Below, in pieces: positions 52,700 through 61,594 of a DNA stretch of 64,000 bases; the stretch's first letter is position 1, and each line of letters starts with the position of its first letter. The stretch is from Ornithinimicrobium cerasi. Lineage in GTDB: Bacteria; Actinomycetota; Actinomycetes; Actinomycetales; Dermatophilaceae. A model generated the notes under the pieces. That model was not told where the DNA came from, searched no databases, and worked only from the letters and a program-made list of their open reading frames with translations. The position numbers and the translations under genes are program-made. The stretch covers positions 184,667-248,666 of the forward strand of contig NZ_QZMN01000006.1 in the NCBI RefSeq assembly GCF_003702705.1, read 5' to 3'.

Positions 52700-54484
52700 A
52701 TGGCCGCCCGGAGCACCACGAACGGCAACGGCGGGGCACGCGGCTGGGCGCGCTTCCTGCCGGGGGTGGAGGTGCTGCGCCACTACGAGCGGGGGTGGCT
52801 GCGCGGGGACGTCCTGGCGGGGGTGACCGTCGCGGCATACCTCGTCCCGCAGGTGCTCGCGTATGCCGAGGTCGCCGGCCTCCCGCCCGTCACCGGGCTC
52901 TGGGCGGTCCTTCCCGGACTGCTCGTGTATGCGGTGCTCGGCACCTCCCGCCAGCTCTCGGTCGGTCCGGAGTCGACGACCGCGCTGATGACCGCCGCCG
53001 GCGTCGCGGCCATCGTGGCGGCCGGGGCGGGGTCGGTCGGGGCCTCCGACGTGGCCGCGCTCATGGCGGTCGCCGTGGGGCTGCTGTGCCTCCTGGGCTT
53101 CCTCTTCCGCCTCGGCTTCCTCGCGGAGCTGCTGTCCAAGCCGGTCCTCGTGGGCTACATGGCCGGGATCGCGGTCCTCATGGTGCTCAGCCAGCTCGAC
53201 GAGATCATGGGGATCGAGGTCGAGGGGAGCCTCGGCGGGCTGTGGTTCGCCGTGGTCCACCTGACGGACGCGCACGTGCCGACCCTGACGCTGGCGCTGA
53301 CGACAGTGGTCGTGCTGCTCGCCTTCCAGCGGTATGCCCGCCGCTGGCCCGGCCCGCTCATCGCGATGCTCGCGGCCGCCGCGGTGGTGCAGCTCCTCGA
53401 CCTCACCACGCAGGGGATCCGCCTCGTCGGCGAGGTGCCACGCGGCCTGCCGGACGTCCGGGTGCCCCAGGTGGCGTCGGTCGACCTGTGGCAGCTCCTG
53501 CCGGCGGCGCTCGGGGTGGCGGTCGTCGCCTACTCCGACAACATCCTCACCGGCCGGGCCTTCGCGCTGAGGCGGCGGGAGGAGATCGACAGCAACCAGG
53601 AGCTCCTCGCACTCGGTGGTGCGAACGTCGCCGCCGGCCTCATCCAGGGCTTCCCGGTCAGCTCGAGCGGGAGCCGCACCGCGATCGCCGACAGCATGGG
53701 CGCGCGGACGCAACTGCACTCGCTGGTGTCGATGGCGCTCGTCCTGGCGACCCTGCTCTGGCTGGGGCCGGTCCTCGCCACCTTCCCCAAGGCGGCGCTC
53801 GGCGGGGTCGTCGTGTATGCCGCGATCCGCCTCGTCGACATCGGCGAGTTCCGGCGGTTCGCCTCCTTCCGCGACAGCGAGCTCGCCCTGGCCCTCGTGA
53901 CGACGGTCGCGGTGCTGACGCTCGGCGTGCTGGGCGGGATCGGTGCCGCGATCACGCTGTCGCTGCTCGACCTGCTGCGGAGGATCGTCAAACCCCACGA
54001 CGGCGTCCTCGGCTACGTCCCCGGCGTCGCCGGCATGCACGACATCGACGACTACCCCGACGCGGTGCAGGTGCCGGGGCTCGTGGTCTACCGCTACGAC
54101 TCGCCGCTGTTCTTCGCCAACTCCGCCAACTTCCTGACACGTGCGCTGGACAGCGTGAAGCAGGCGCAGGAGCAGGGACCGGTCTACTGGCTGCTGCTCA
54201 ACGTCGAGGCGAACACGGAGGTGGATCTGACGGCGGTCGACGCCCTCGACTCGCTGCGCCTCACCCTGGACGACCTGGGCGTCGAGCTCGCGCTCGCCCG
54301 CGTCAAGCAGGACCTCCGTGTGCCCCTCGCCGCGACCGGGTTCCTGGACCGGGTCGGGGAGGACCGCGTCTTCCCCACGCTGCCGACCGCCGTCGCCGGG
54401 TATGCCGCGTGGTACGAGTCAAGGCACGGTGAGCCGCCGCCGGGACTGACCATCCCGCCGCCCCCGTGGCCGCCCGTCCTGTGA
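52700..54484 (+). CDS. SulP (SLC26) anion transporter
   Basis: 594 aa. The transmembrane domain spans about 30-430, with the family signature YLVPQVLAYAEVAGLPPVTGLWAVLPG (core VPQVLAYAEVAGLPP) and GVVVYAAIRLVDIGEF. A C-terminal STAS domain (about 450-575) follows, with LNVEANTEVDLTAVDAL. It transports sulfate, bicarbonate or another anion. The ATG has an AGGAGAG site. The final Pro-rich tail is short. Confidence 0.93.
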   Translation: MAARSTTNGNGGARGWARFLPGVEVLRHYERGWLRGDVLAGVTVAAYLVPQVLAYAEVAGLPPVTGLWAVLPGLLVYAVLGTSRQLSVGPESTTALMTAAGVAAIVAAGAGSVGASDVAALMAVAVGLLCLLGFLFRLGFLAELLSKPVLVGYMAGIAVLMVLSQLDEIMGIEVEGSLGGLWFAVVHLTDAHVPTLTLALTTVVVLLAFQRYARRWPGPLIAMLAAAAVVQLLDLTTQGIRLVGEVPRGLPDVRVPQVASVDLWQLLPAALGVAVVAYSDNILTGRAFALRRREEIDSNQELLALGGANVAAGLIQGFPVSSSGSRTAIADSMGARTQLHSLVSMALVLATLLWLGPVLATFPKAALGGVVVYAAIRLVDIGEFRRFASFRDSELALALVTTVAVLTLGVLGGIGAAITLSLLDLLRRIVKPHDGVLGYVPGVAGMHDIDDYPDAVQVPGLVVYRYDSPLFFANSANFLTRALDSVKQAQEQGPVYWLLLNVEANTEVDLTAVDALDSLRLTLDDLGVELALARVKQDLRVPLAATGFLDRVGEDRVFPTLPTAVAGYAAWYESRHGEPPPGLTIPPPPWPPVL

Positions 54485-54521
54485 CGTCCGAGGTGGTGAC
54501 GGCGGTGGGATAGTTGGGGGC

Positions 54522-55424
54522 ATGTCCTCGCCGTCCGCGGACAGGTCCGCACAGGTGGTCGCCGTCGTCGGAGCCACCGGTCGTCAGGGTTCTGCGGTCG
54601 TCAGGCACCTCCTCCGGGAGGGGTGGGCGGTGCGGGCTCTCACGAGGAACCCCGCGAGCGAGACCGCGCGATCGCTGCAGGCGGGCGGGGCCTCGCTGGT
54701 CACGGTCGACGCGGAGGACGTCGGCACCCTGCTGACGGCCTTCGATGGCGCGTACGGGGTGTTCAACGTGCAGAACCCGATGACCGTGGGGATCGACGGC
54801 GAGCTGCGGCAGGGGGCGAACGTCGCGACGGCCGCTGCCCGGTGCGGCGTGCAGCACGTGGTCTACGGCGCGGCGGGGATCGGCCCGGGGAGGACCGGGG
54901 TCGGGTCCTGGGATTCCAAGAACACGGTGGCGGAGCACTTCCGCCGGCAGGGCGTCCCGCTGACCGTCCTGCGTCCGATGGCGTTCATGGAGCTGATGAC
55001 GGATCGTGCCTACTACCCGGCGGTCTCGGTCTGGCACGTGATGCCCAGGCTCATGGGAGGGGACCGGCCGGTGGGCTGGCTGTGCACGGACGATCTCGGT
55101 GCCGTGGCCGCCCGTGTGTTCGCCGCACCCCGGCGATGGGTCGACACCGACCTGACCCTGGTCGCCGACGTCCGGACGATCGACGAGTGCCGGGCGCTGT
55201 GGGCCGAGCTGCACGGCCGCGCGCGCCGCTCGTTCCCCATGCCGGTCTGGCTGTTCGAACGGTTCGTGGGCACCGACCTGACCACGATGTGGAGGTGGCT
55301 GCGGACTGCGCAGTTCGAGATGTCGACCGCGACCACGCGCGAGATCCTGCCTGAGGCCCGGACCGTGCGGGAGTGGCTGGCGGCTCTTGACGGCGATGCC
55401 CGTGCGGAGGACATTCGGGGATGA
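54522..55424 (+). CDS. NmrA-family NAD(P)-binding protein
   Basis: 300 aa, an atypical short-chain dehydrogenase. The dinucleotide motif GATGRQGSAVVRHLL lies at residues 18-32, and the NmrA pattern YGVFNVQNP, HVVYGAAG and PMAFMELM follows. The active-site Tyr of true reductases is not obvious, as expected for NmrA-like redox sensors. It is transcribed in the same direction as the SulP gene 37 bp earlier. Confidence 0.9.
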   Translation: MSSPSADRSAQVVAVVGATGRQGSAVVRHLLREGWAVRALTRNPASETARSLQAGGASLVTVDAEDVGTLLTAFDGAYGVFNVQNPMTVGIDGELRQGANVATAAARCGVQHVVYGAAGIGPGRTGVGSWDSKNTVAEHFRRQGVPLTVLRPMAFMELMTDRAYYPAVSVWHVMPRLMGGDRPVGWLCTDDLGAVAARVFAAPRRWVDTDLTLVADVRTIDECRALWAELHGRARRSFPMPVWLFERFVGTDLTTMWRWLRTAQFEMSTATTREILPEARTVREWLAALDGDARAEDIRG

Positions 55425-55465
55425 GGACAGGAGGGGCCTGTCCGCATACAAGGAGGTGTGTGTTG

Positions 55466-56137
55466 ATGTCGCAACCACGACGGGCGGGAACCATGGTGGC
55501 GTGCCTGACGCTGCTTGCTGTGGGAGTCAGCCCAGCGGCCGCCGACCCGCCGACCACGGTCGTCGTCGATGACGTCTGGGCCACGATCGCCGACGGCACC
55601 AACGACCTGGTGGCGTTCGTCAACACCACCCGCGACGACTTCTGCACCGACGAGATGGTGGCCGCGGAGAACGCCTTCCGCGAGTGGGTGCTCGGTGGGG
55701 AGGTCGGAGACCCGCCGGAGTTCCCCGTGGTGGTCTCGGCGACGCCTGTCACCATCACCGAGAAGAACGTCGGGTCCGGCAACATCAGGGTGTCGTGGGA
55801 CGCCACGGTGCCGGTCGAGCTCTGGACCTTCGAGGAGGGCAAGTCACCGTCGCTGGGCAACATCTGGTCACCCTGCATCGACACCGACGGACTCGTCGAC
55901 GGGACGGACACGGCCATCGCGGCGGGAGAGCTGTTCGCGGAGGGGACGGGCCAGTGGTCGTTCAAGGACAACGACGCCCAGGCCAGCGGCCCCCGCGCGA
56001 ACATCTGGGGTGACCGGATCACCGCCTCGGTCTCGGGGCCGACCGGCGACTACTCCTACACCGTGGTGTTCAAGAACCAGATCCGCGACTTCGAGTACGT
56101 GAAGGGGTCCGCGACCTTCTCCCTCAAGCCCCGCTGA
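55466..56137 (+). CDS. Secreted protein, hypothetical
   Basis: 223 aa. A signal peptide ends near residue 27 (LLAVGVSPAAA-DPP), and the mature domain is acidic, with two Cys that could form a disulfide. No family recognised. A strong AAGGAGG site lies 9 nt upstream of the ATG at 55466. It is the last typical chromosomal gene before the island boundary. Confidence 0.78.
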   Translation: MSQPRRAGTMVACLTLLAVGVSPAAADPPTTVVVDDVWATIADGTNDLVAFVNTTRDDFCTDEMVAAENAFREWVLGGEVGDPPEFPVVVSATPVTITEKNVGSGNIRVSWDATVPVELWTFEEGKSPSLGNIWSPCIDTDGLVDGTDTAIAAGELFAEGTGQWSFKDNDAQASGPRANIWGDRITASVSGPTGDYSYTVVFKNQIRDFEYVKGSATFSLKPR

Positions 56138-56142
56138 CCACA

Positions 56143-56176
56143 AGAGGCCCCTCCCGGCTGAGCGGGAGGGGCCTCT
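56143..56176. terminator. Bidirectional hairpin terminator at the island boundary
   Basis: A 14-bp stem (56143-56156 with 56163-56176, left arm AGAGGCCCCTCCCG) with a 6-nt loop. It ends the secreted-protein gene (+) and sits where the terminator of the original tRNA-Ala (-) would be. Confidence 0.85.
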
Positions 56177-56184
56177 GACCTGGG

Positions 56185-56226
56185 TGGAGGCGAGGGGACT
56201 CGAACCCCTAACCCCCTGCTTGCAAA
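56185..56226 (-). pseudogene. 3' half of tRNA-Ala(TGC), integration-site remnant
   Basis: On the minus strand the sequence runs from the anticodon loop TTTGCAA through stem GCAGG, the variable region, T-stem AGGGG, T-loop TTCGAGT, CCCCT and acceptor CGCCTCC with discriminator A. Nothing matching the 5' half follows: beyond 56226 the anticodon stem should continue with GCAGG on the plus strand but reads GTCCA instead. The remnant is what is left when an integrative element recombines into the anticodon loop of a tRNA gene; the complete gene would be restored at the far end. Confidence 0.88.
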
Positions 56227-56235
56227 GTCCACGGA

Positions 56236-56332
56236 TGGGGTACGCAACGACGCATCCCTGCAGGTCAGGGCGTTGCAGAGCACACCGGATCGCGTCGATT
56301 GCGTACCCCACTGCAGTACTTTCTGGGGTACG
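56236..56332. repeat. GGGGTAC inverted and direct repeats, candidate integrase arm sites
   Basis: TGGGGTACGCAA (56236-56247) and its exact inverse TTGCGTACCCCA (56299-56310) are 51 bp apart, and a third TGGGGTACG follows at 56324-56332. Placed 10 to 106 bp inside the tRNA junction, they fit the arm-type binding sites of a tyrosine recombinase. Confidence 0.7.
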
Positions 56333-56893
56333 GTCCGCGTGCGTGGGTGACGAAGCGGAGGGCCATCATCACGGCCCCGGGAGCGACCACGACTTGGCGC
56401 CGTCTCCTGCCCATCTGTGGAGTGCCGTCGATGCGGCGTCCAAGTGGGGCTCAGCGCCCGGAGGGCGCGACAGCGGACGCTTCGATGACTGGACGTTGTC
56501 CAACTCCAAGCATCCGTCTCGACGTCCGACCACACGCCAGTGGTGCGTCACTTCGCCCAGAATGGGTCACCGTCGCGTCCGGTGGTTTCACGCACCCCAA
56601 GGGCCTCCGCCACACCGGAGGGTCGTGACATCGCGACTCCGCCGATGAGCGGACGAGTGCTCCGCGCTCCTTCGCCACCTCGAAGATGCCGATGACGGAG
56701 CATCGCCGAACGCGAACAGGACTGATGTACCCGAATGCAGCACACGCGCTATGAACCTCCCTCCCTTCGGTCGTCCGGGTTAGCTTGATGGTGGTAGGAC
56801 GCGACGATGGGAGGATGCGGGCGTGGTCATCAAGGGCGATGACTGAGCCAGCGCTGCGGCGCGGGATCGGAACAACCTAAGGACGGGCTTAGC
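56333..56893. other. Gene-poor stretch before the caspase-helicase gene
   Basis: About 560 bp. Open frames on both strands here are short and match no protein I recognise. The last part probably carries the promoter of the gene starting at 56894, but no clear -35/-10 pair is visible. Confidence 0.5.
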
Positions 56894-59800
56894 ATGCTGC
56901 GGGCACTTTGTATTGGGATCGACGCATACCCGACGCCGATCAACCGCTTGTCTTGCTGTGTTGCTGATGCGACAGCGATTGGAAGTCTGCTGCTGGATAC
57001 GCACGGCGCCGGAGTGACTCTGCTGACTAACGCAAGCGCCACCCTTGACGGCATCCGCGGAGAACTCGGGGCACTGGCCGCCTGCGACGAAGACGACCTC
57101 GTCGTGGTGTCCTTCTCCGGACACGGCACGCCTGATCACGCCCTCGTGCCAGTCGACGCGGATGTGTTCGACCTGGCTGCCTCGTGTATGCCGCTCGATG
57201 AGTTGGCGCACCACCTCGATCGCATTCCGAGCAAGAACCTCGTGGTTATCCTTGACTGCTGCTTCTCGGGCGGCTTCGGGGGTGCACGAGTTTTTGCGCC
57301 GACCGCAAAGCGGCAGGTCGCCGAGGACCGCACAACGCTGCAGACGATGGTGCGCGGAGAGGGCCGGGTCGTCTTAACCGCTTCGGGAGCATCCGAGCCG
57401 GCGTTAGAGACGGCGGCCTTTGGCCATGGGCTGCTGTCGTATCACCTGATAGAGGGTTTGCAGGGTGTTGAGGGTCTTGCATCCGATGGCCTGATCGACC
57501 TCATGGGTCTGCTGCGATGGACCGTCGCCAAAGTCATTGAGAGCGCCAAACTCATCAACGAGGTTCAGACGCCGACGATCTACGGCTCGTTCGAGGGTTC
57601 ACCCGCCGTCGAAGCCCTGCGGCCGGGCACCGCATACGCGGCGGCCTTCCCAGAGCGCGTCACGGCCCCGGTCACTGCTGAGTGGCAGACGCTCAAGCCG
57701 TACGGGCTCAGCGAGCAGTTGATCGATGCGTGGACGACGTCGATGCCCGCCGGCCTCAACGAACTTCAGCAGGCCGCCATCAATGACTTTGGCGTTCTCA
57801 GCGGCAAGTCGGTGTTTGTCGTGGCGCCGACTGGATCGGGGAAGACACTGATCGGCGAGATCGCCGCCATCCAACAGGCGTTGACTGGCGGTCGCTCGGT
57901 CATGCTTCTACCTCTGCGCGCCCTCGTTAACGATAAGTTCGCGTACTTCGAACGTGTTTACGGTGACCGGCTCAGGGTTATCCGCGCCTCAGGCGAGTAC
58001 AGTGACCAGACCGCTGACCTCTACTCCGGTCACTACGACATCGCGTTGCTGACTTACGAGAAGTTCTTGAATATCGCCGTCGGCACCCCTTATGTCATGC
58101 GCTCGGTCTCAAGTGTCGTCATCGATGAAGTCCAGAATATCTCTGACCCGAATCGAGGGGCTTCGCTTGAGTTCCTGATCACGCTGCTGCGATCGGGGCA
58201 CGCTCGGGGTTCCGCTGTCCAGGTCATCGCGCTATCCGCAGTCGTTGGCGACACCAACGGGTTCGAGCAATGGCTGAACGCTGGGCTGCTCAAGACGGGA
58301 CACCGGCCGGTGCCGCTTCGTGAGTCCGTCCTCAACGGGCACGGCAATGCGGCGCACCACCACCCCGATGGCACGACGTCTGAGGAACGGTTCGTCGAGC
58401 CTGCCTTCGTGCCAGGCGGCGGCGGAAGCAAGCAGATCGTTATACCTCTGGTCAAGCGACTGGTTGACGAGGGCAAGAAAGCTATAGTATTCCGGGCGAC
58501 CAAGGGAGAGACGGAGGGTACGGCCGTTTATCTCGGGCGCTACCTTGGTCTCGCCTCCGCTGACTCAGCGTTGGGCGCGTTGCCAGCCGGTGACCTATCG
58601 GCCTCCTCGCGGGCTCTGCGCCAGTCTCTCGCGCAAGGTGTTGGTTTTCACAACTCCGACCTCGATCGTGACGAGCGGGCTGCCCTGGAGCGCGCCTTCA
58701 GAGATAAAGACTCAGACCTTCGAGTGCTCGTGTCGACGACCACCCTTGCGATGGGTGTCAACACTCCAGCCGAGGCGGTAGTGATAGCTGGCCTGCAGCA
58801 CCCTCAATCAAATCCCTATTCCGTGGCCGAGTACAAGAACATGGCGGGTCGTGCCGGTCGGCCGGGCTTCGCCGATGCTGGCGAGTCGTACATCGTCGCT
58901 ACAAGCCGCCCATCGCCAACTGAGGCGTGGCACCAGTATGTCCTAGGAACCCCGGAGCCTATCAAGTCTCACTTCCTCGGCGCGAACACCGATCCTCAGA
59001 CGATCATCGTTAGAGCCCTGACGGCTCTGGGCCGCTCCGTTGAGGAAAGGGAGCTCGTCGATCTTCTCGAGAACAGTTACGCCGTCTGGCACCTCAAGCA
59101 CGTCGGTCAGACAGATGGGTGGGACACAAACCAGCTCCGACGTGATCTCCAAGCATTGATCAACGCGGGCTTGATCGACCGCGAACCAACGGGCGCCATC
59201 ACACTCACAGCGCTTGGCCAATTCGCCGGGGAATCCGGTCTTGAAGTGCGATCCGTGGAACGAGTGTCGTCGGCGCTCCGCTTCATCGGAGAAAGGATCG
59301 ACCTCTCCGACCTGATTTTGTTGTCGCAAGTTACGGTTGAGCTGGATGACGTATACGTGCCCCGCAACAAGCGTTCACACCAAGAGATGCAGCGCTGGCC
59401 GAACACGCTGCTGCAGTTGGGCTGCTCGGTCAATCTAGTTCGCAATCTCCACATCGGAGGTGGCGATTCCACCGCCAGAGCCAAGCGCGCGGTCGCCGCT
59501 CTGAGATTCACCAGCTCAATGCCGCTCCAAGGTATCGAGGGCGAATTGACCCAACACATGCGCGAGTCGAGCATCGCGGGGCCCATCCGTGCGGCTGCAC
59601 AGCGCACGCGTGATGTGATCGCTTCCGTCAGCCAGATTGCCACGCTGCAGGGGCACCAACTATCAGATGAAGACATTGCCGATGTCGCGGTGGTGCTCCT
59701 CGAGACGGGTGCTCCGCGCGAGCTTGCGGGCTTGGCGATAAAGGCCGGATCGCGACTGACTCGTGCGGATTATCTGGAACTGCTAGGCGCTGGTGTGCGC

Positions 59801-59902
59801 AACCCGAGTGACTTTCTCGCCATGCCCGAACTAGAGATGCAAGAACTGCTTGGCGAAGAGCTCACGGCCGAGATGCGAGACATCCTTTTATCCGGCGACT
59901 AA
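56894..59902 (+). CDS. Caspase-like protease fused to a Ski2/Hel308-type helicase
   Basis: 1002 aa. Residues 1 to about 245 are a peptidase C14 (caspase/metacaspase-like) domain, with His77 in SFSGHG and Cys123 in DCCFSGG. Residues about 285-680 are an SF2 helicase core with APTGSGKT (311-318), DEVQ (411-414), SAV (448-450) and AGRAGRPG (651-658). A winged-helix region follows (about 700-790), then a helical domain and a C-terminal helix-hairpin-helix (LELLGAGVRNPSDFLAM, about 966-982), the full Hel308 layout. The natural reading is that the helicase senses abnormal nucleic acid and releases the protease to cut host or phage proteins. The domains are certain; the function is inferred. It lies on an island, which supports a defence role. 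Confidence 0.93.
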   Translation: MLRALCIGIDAYPTPINRLSCCVADATAIGSLLLDTHGAGVTLLTNASATLDGIRGELGALAACDEDDLVVVSFSGHGTPDHALVPVDADVFDLAASCMPLDELAHHLDRIPSKNLVVILDCCFSGGFGGARVFAPTAKRQVAEDRTTLQTMVRGEGRVVLTASGASEPALETAAFGHGLLSYHLIEGLQGVEGLASDGLIDLMGLLRWTVAKVIESAKLINEVQTPTIYGSFEGSPAVEALRPGTAYAAAFPERVTAPVTAEWQTLKPYGLSEQLIDAWTTSMPAGLNELQQAAINDFGVLSGKSVFVVAPTGSGKTLIGEIAAIQQALTGGRSVMLLPLRALVNDKFAYFERVYGDRLRVIRASGEYSDQTADLYSGHYDIALLTYEKFLNIAVGTPYVMRSVSSVVIDEVQNISDPNRGASLEFLITLLRSGHARGSAVQVIALSAVVGDTNGFEQWLNAGLLKTGHRPVPLRESVLNGHGNAAHHHPDGTTSEERFVEPAFVPGGGGSKQIVIPLVKRLVDEGKKAIVFRATKGETEGTAVYLGRYLGLASADSALGALPAGDLSASSRALRQSLAQGVGFHNSDLDRDERAALERAFRDKDSDLRVLVSTTTLAMGVNTPAEAVVIAGLQHPQSNPYSVAEYKNMAGRAGRPGFADAGESYIVATSRPSPTEAWHQYVLGTPEPIKSHFLGANTDPQTIIVRALTALGRSVEERELVDLLENSYAVWHLKHVGQTDGWDTNQLRRDLQALINAGLIDREPTGAITLTALGQFAGESGLEVRSVERVSSALRFIGERIDLSDLILLSQVTVELDDVYVPRNKRSHQEMQRWPNTLLQLGCSVNLVRNLHIGGGDSTARAKRAVAALRFTSSMPLQGIEGELTQHMRESSIAGPIRAAAQRTRDVIASVSQIATLQGHQLSDEDIADVAVVLLETGAPRELAGLAIKAGSRLTRADYLELLGAGVRNPSDFLAMPELEMQELLGEELTAEMRDILLSGD

Positions 59903-60365
59903 CTCACTTATGTGACCTACCTAGCAGCAACGTCCCGCGGCCATTCTCTTGAGCCATTGCTGAGTACATGGCTGCCTGTCTCGGGAGTTCAGCATTTGCG
60001 CTTGTTTACGGCTAGCCTGCCATACACGGTGTCCAGCCACTCGTACAGCCGGAGTCTCCTCCAACCGGCGCGAGAGCCGCAACCACAGCGAGCGCTCGGT
60101 CCTCCATATGGGACTCCCGTTGATCAATCCGGACGTACCGTTGCGGTCGCGCAGCGTCTGACGGCTCGCGTGGTGGCGGGGAAGGCTGCTGGCCCGTCCG
60201 CACTTGGTGGCGTGCGGCCAATGAGCCAGCGCCTGGGGCGCACGCGCTCTTCTGGGACCGACAGGCCCTTGACTGGGAACCCCTCGCGGTGAGAATTCCA
60301 GCTGCCCGGTTCGACGGCAGACCCATGAGCAACCGACTAACGATCCGAGGTATAGGGTCGCTCGC
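59903..60365. other. Intergenic stretch after the caspase-helicase gene
   Basis: 463 bp. Open frames exist on both strands (59912-60292 plus and 59921-60499 minus) but neither has protein-like composition or a family match, and the minus one overlaps the start of the next real gene. The promoter of 60366 is probably at the right end. Confidence 0.5.
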
Positions 60366-61049
60366 GTGACATTCCCTGAAGCTGTCCCGAGTGGCATTTC
60401 GTTCCCAGGAAGACCTACGTACGCTGAACTGCTCGAGAGTGACGAGCGCATCGCGTGGGTCCGTTTCAAAGTCTGGTCCGCGGACTGGTACACCGGCACC
60501 TTGGGCGGTCTGGGCGCAGAGGACGGCTACGACCGGTACATCGGCATCGAGATGGCCCTCGATGGCGCCCTATCGGCGTTGAGCGCTGCGTTCGACGCGG
60601 CAGTGGTGCTAATGATCGAAAGCGCTGAGGAGGCACTTCAGGTGCCCGAGGAGAAGCGTCTGGCCCCTCACAAGTACAACTGGGAAGCTTTCAAGAGAAC
60701 GGTACAGGGTACCCTGCTGACGGCTTCAAATGCCCTGAGCGAGCTGAGCGTCGACGTGGACGACGCTCTGGAGGGCGCAAATAGCGATAATCCGGTCGGC
60801 TGGCTCGCCGTGCTCCGGCGCCTCCGGAATCGGGCAACGCACCGCACCACACTAGCGCGGACATGGGCGATTGATCACGACGCACACATCGTCTTGGGTG
60901 TAACCGAGGTCCCTGAACTTGACCCGTTCGAGTATCTCAAGCTGTCATGTGACCAAGTGTCGGACCTGACGGAGCGCATGCATGGGATCGCGAATCAGTT
61001 TGGCTACGTAGGAGCAAGCACGCCATTAGCACGTACGCGATGGGGCTAG
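60366..61049 (+). CDS. Hypothetical protein with HEPN-like RxxxxH motif
   Basis: 227 aa, helical and soluble. The stretch LAVLRRLRNRATHRTTLAR (149-167) contains R154-NRAT-H159, the RxxxxH pattern of HEPN ribonucleases. Two long helices lie before it (about 62-90 and 105-140), as expected for a HEPN bundle. Overall similarity to a named HEPN family was not recognised. The start is a GTG at 60366. It lies 463 bp downstream of the caspase-helicase gene on the same strand and may be its partner or an independent toxin. Confidence 0.6.
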   Translation: MTFPEAVPSGISFPGRPTYAELLESDERIAWVRFKVWSADWYTGTLGGLGAEDGYDRYIGIEMALDGALSALSAAFDAAVVLMIESAEEALQVPEEKRLAPHKYNWEAFKRTVQGTLLTASNALSELSVDVDDALEGANSDNPVGWLAVLRRLRNRATHRTTLARTWAIDHDAHIVLGVTEVPELDPFEYLKLSCDQVSDLTERMHGIANQFGYVGASTPLARTRWG

Positions 61050-61240
61050 TCGAGCAGCACCCACGGGATCGGTCGTCGTTCGCTCGTTCTCAGTAGGTCG
61101 CGCCGACAAATGATGCGGATCTGTTAGCTCAGAGTCACTGCTGGGGCATTCCACCATGGCGCCTCTGGCAGCCGAGTGGTGGCCCGGTCTGCGCGCCCCA
61201 AGGAGGCATACGACTTTGCCGCCGTGCGCAAAGATGTGGC
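61050..61240. other. Intergenic stretch
   Basis: About 190 bp; no gene, RNA or repeat recognised. Confidence 0.4.
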
Positions 61241-61524
61241 ATGGCTCGAGTGGTCCGGTTCATGTTTGACCACGGACACGTGTGGCCGCTGTGGGAGGAC
61301 GGCACCGACAAGTACGCCATGGAACCCGCCGACTACGGCTTGTCACCTGAACTCACCGAGCGATTGCAGTCCTGTTACGAGTACTGGGGGCCCATCGCAA
61401 CCTTGACGGGCAGTGGGATGCGCCGGAGAACCGTCAGCGCTGGCACGCTGAGACGGACCAAGCCATCGCCATCTTGCGGTGGGAGGTCTCCGACCTCGCA
61501 GACGTCAGAGACGAACGCGACTAA
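61241..61524 (+). pseudogene. Frameshifted small gene
   Basis: The first part in frame from 61241 reads MARVVRFMFDHGHVWPLW...LQSCYEYWG. The second part, HRNLDGQWDAPENRQRWHAE...SDLADVRDERD and a stop at 61524, is in another frame. The break falls at a five-G run (61386-61390); one extra G would join the two parts into a protein of about 94 residues. The family was not recognised. A sequencing error in the G-run is possible. Confidence 0.6.
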
Positions 61525-61594
61525 CCATTCCGTACCCATCCGCCTCTGCCGGGGGTCGGTCGTGTCGATGGGCGGGCGGGTCTAGGTTTGGCGA

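Noticed and set aside
56184-56648. Possible integrase gene beside the split tRNA
   Set aside because: No frame on either strand shows the R-HxxR-Y pattern or the LRHT/LGH motifs of tyrosine recombinases.
59912-60292. Plus-strand frame right after the caspase-helicase gene
   Set aside because: Low-complexity Ser/Arg/Pro composition, no ribosome binding site and no family resemblance.
59921-60499. 192-codon minus-strand frame in the same gap
   Set aside because: It overlaps the HEPN-like gene start and has no protein-like pattern.
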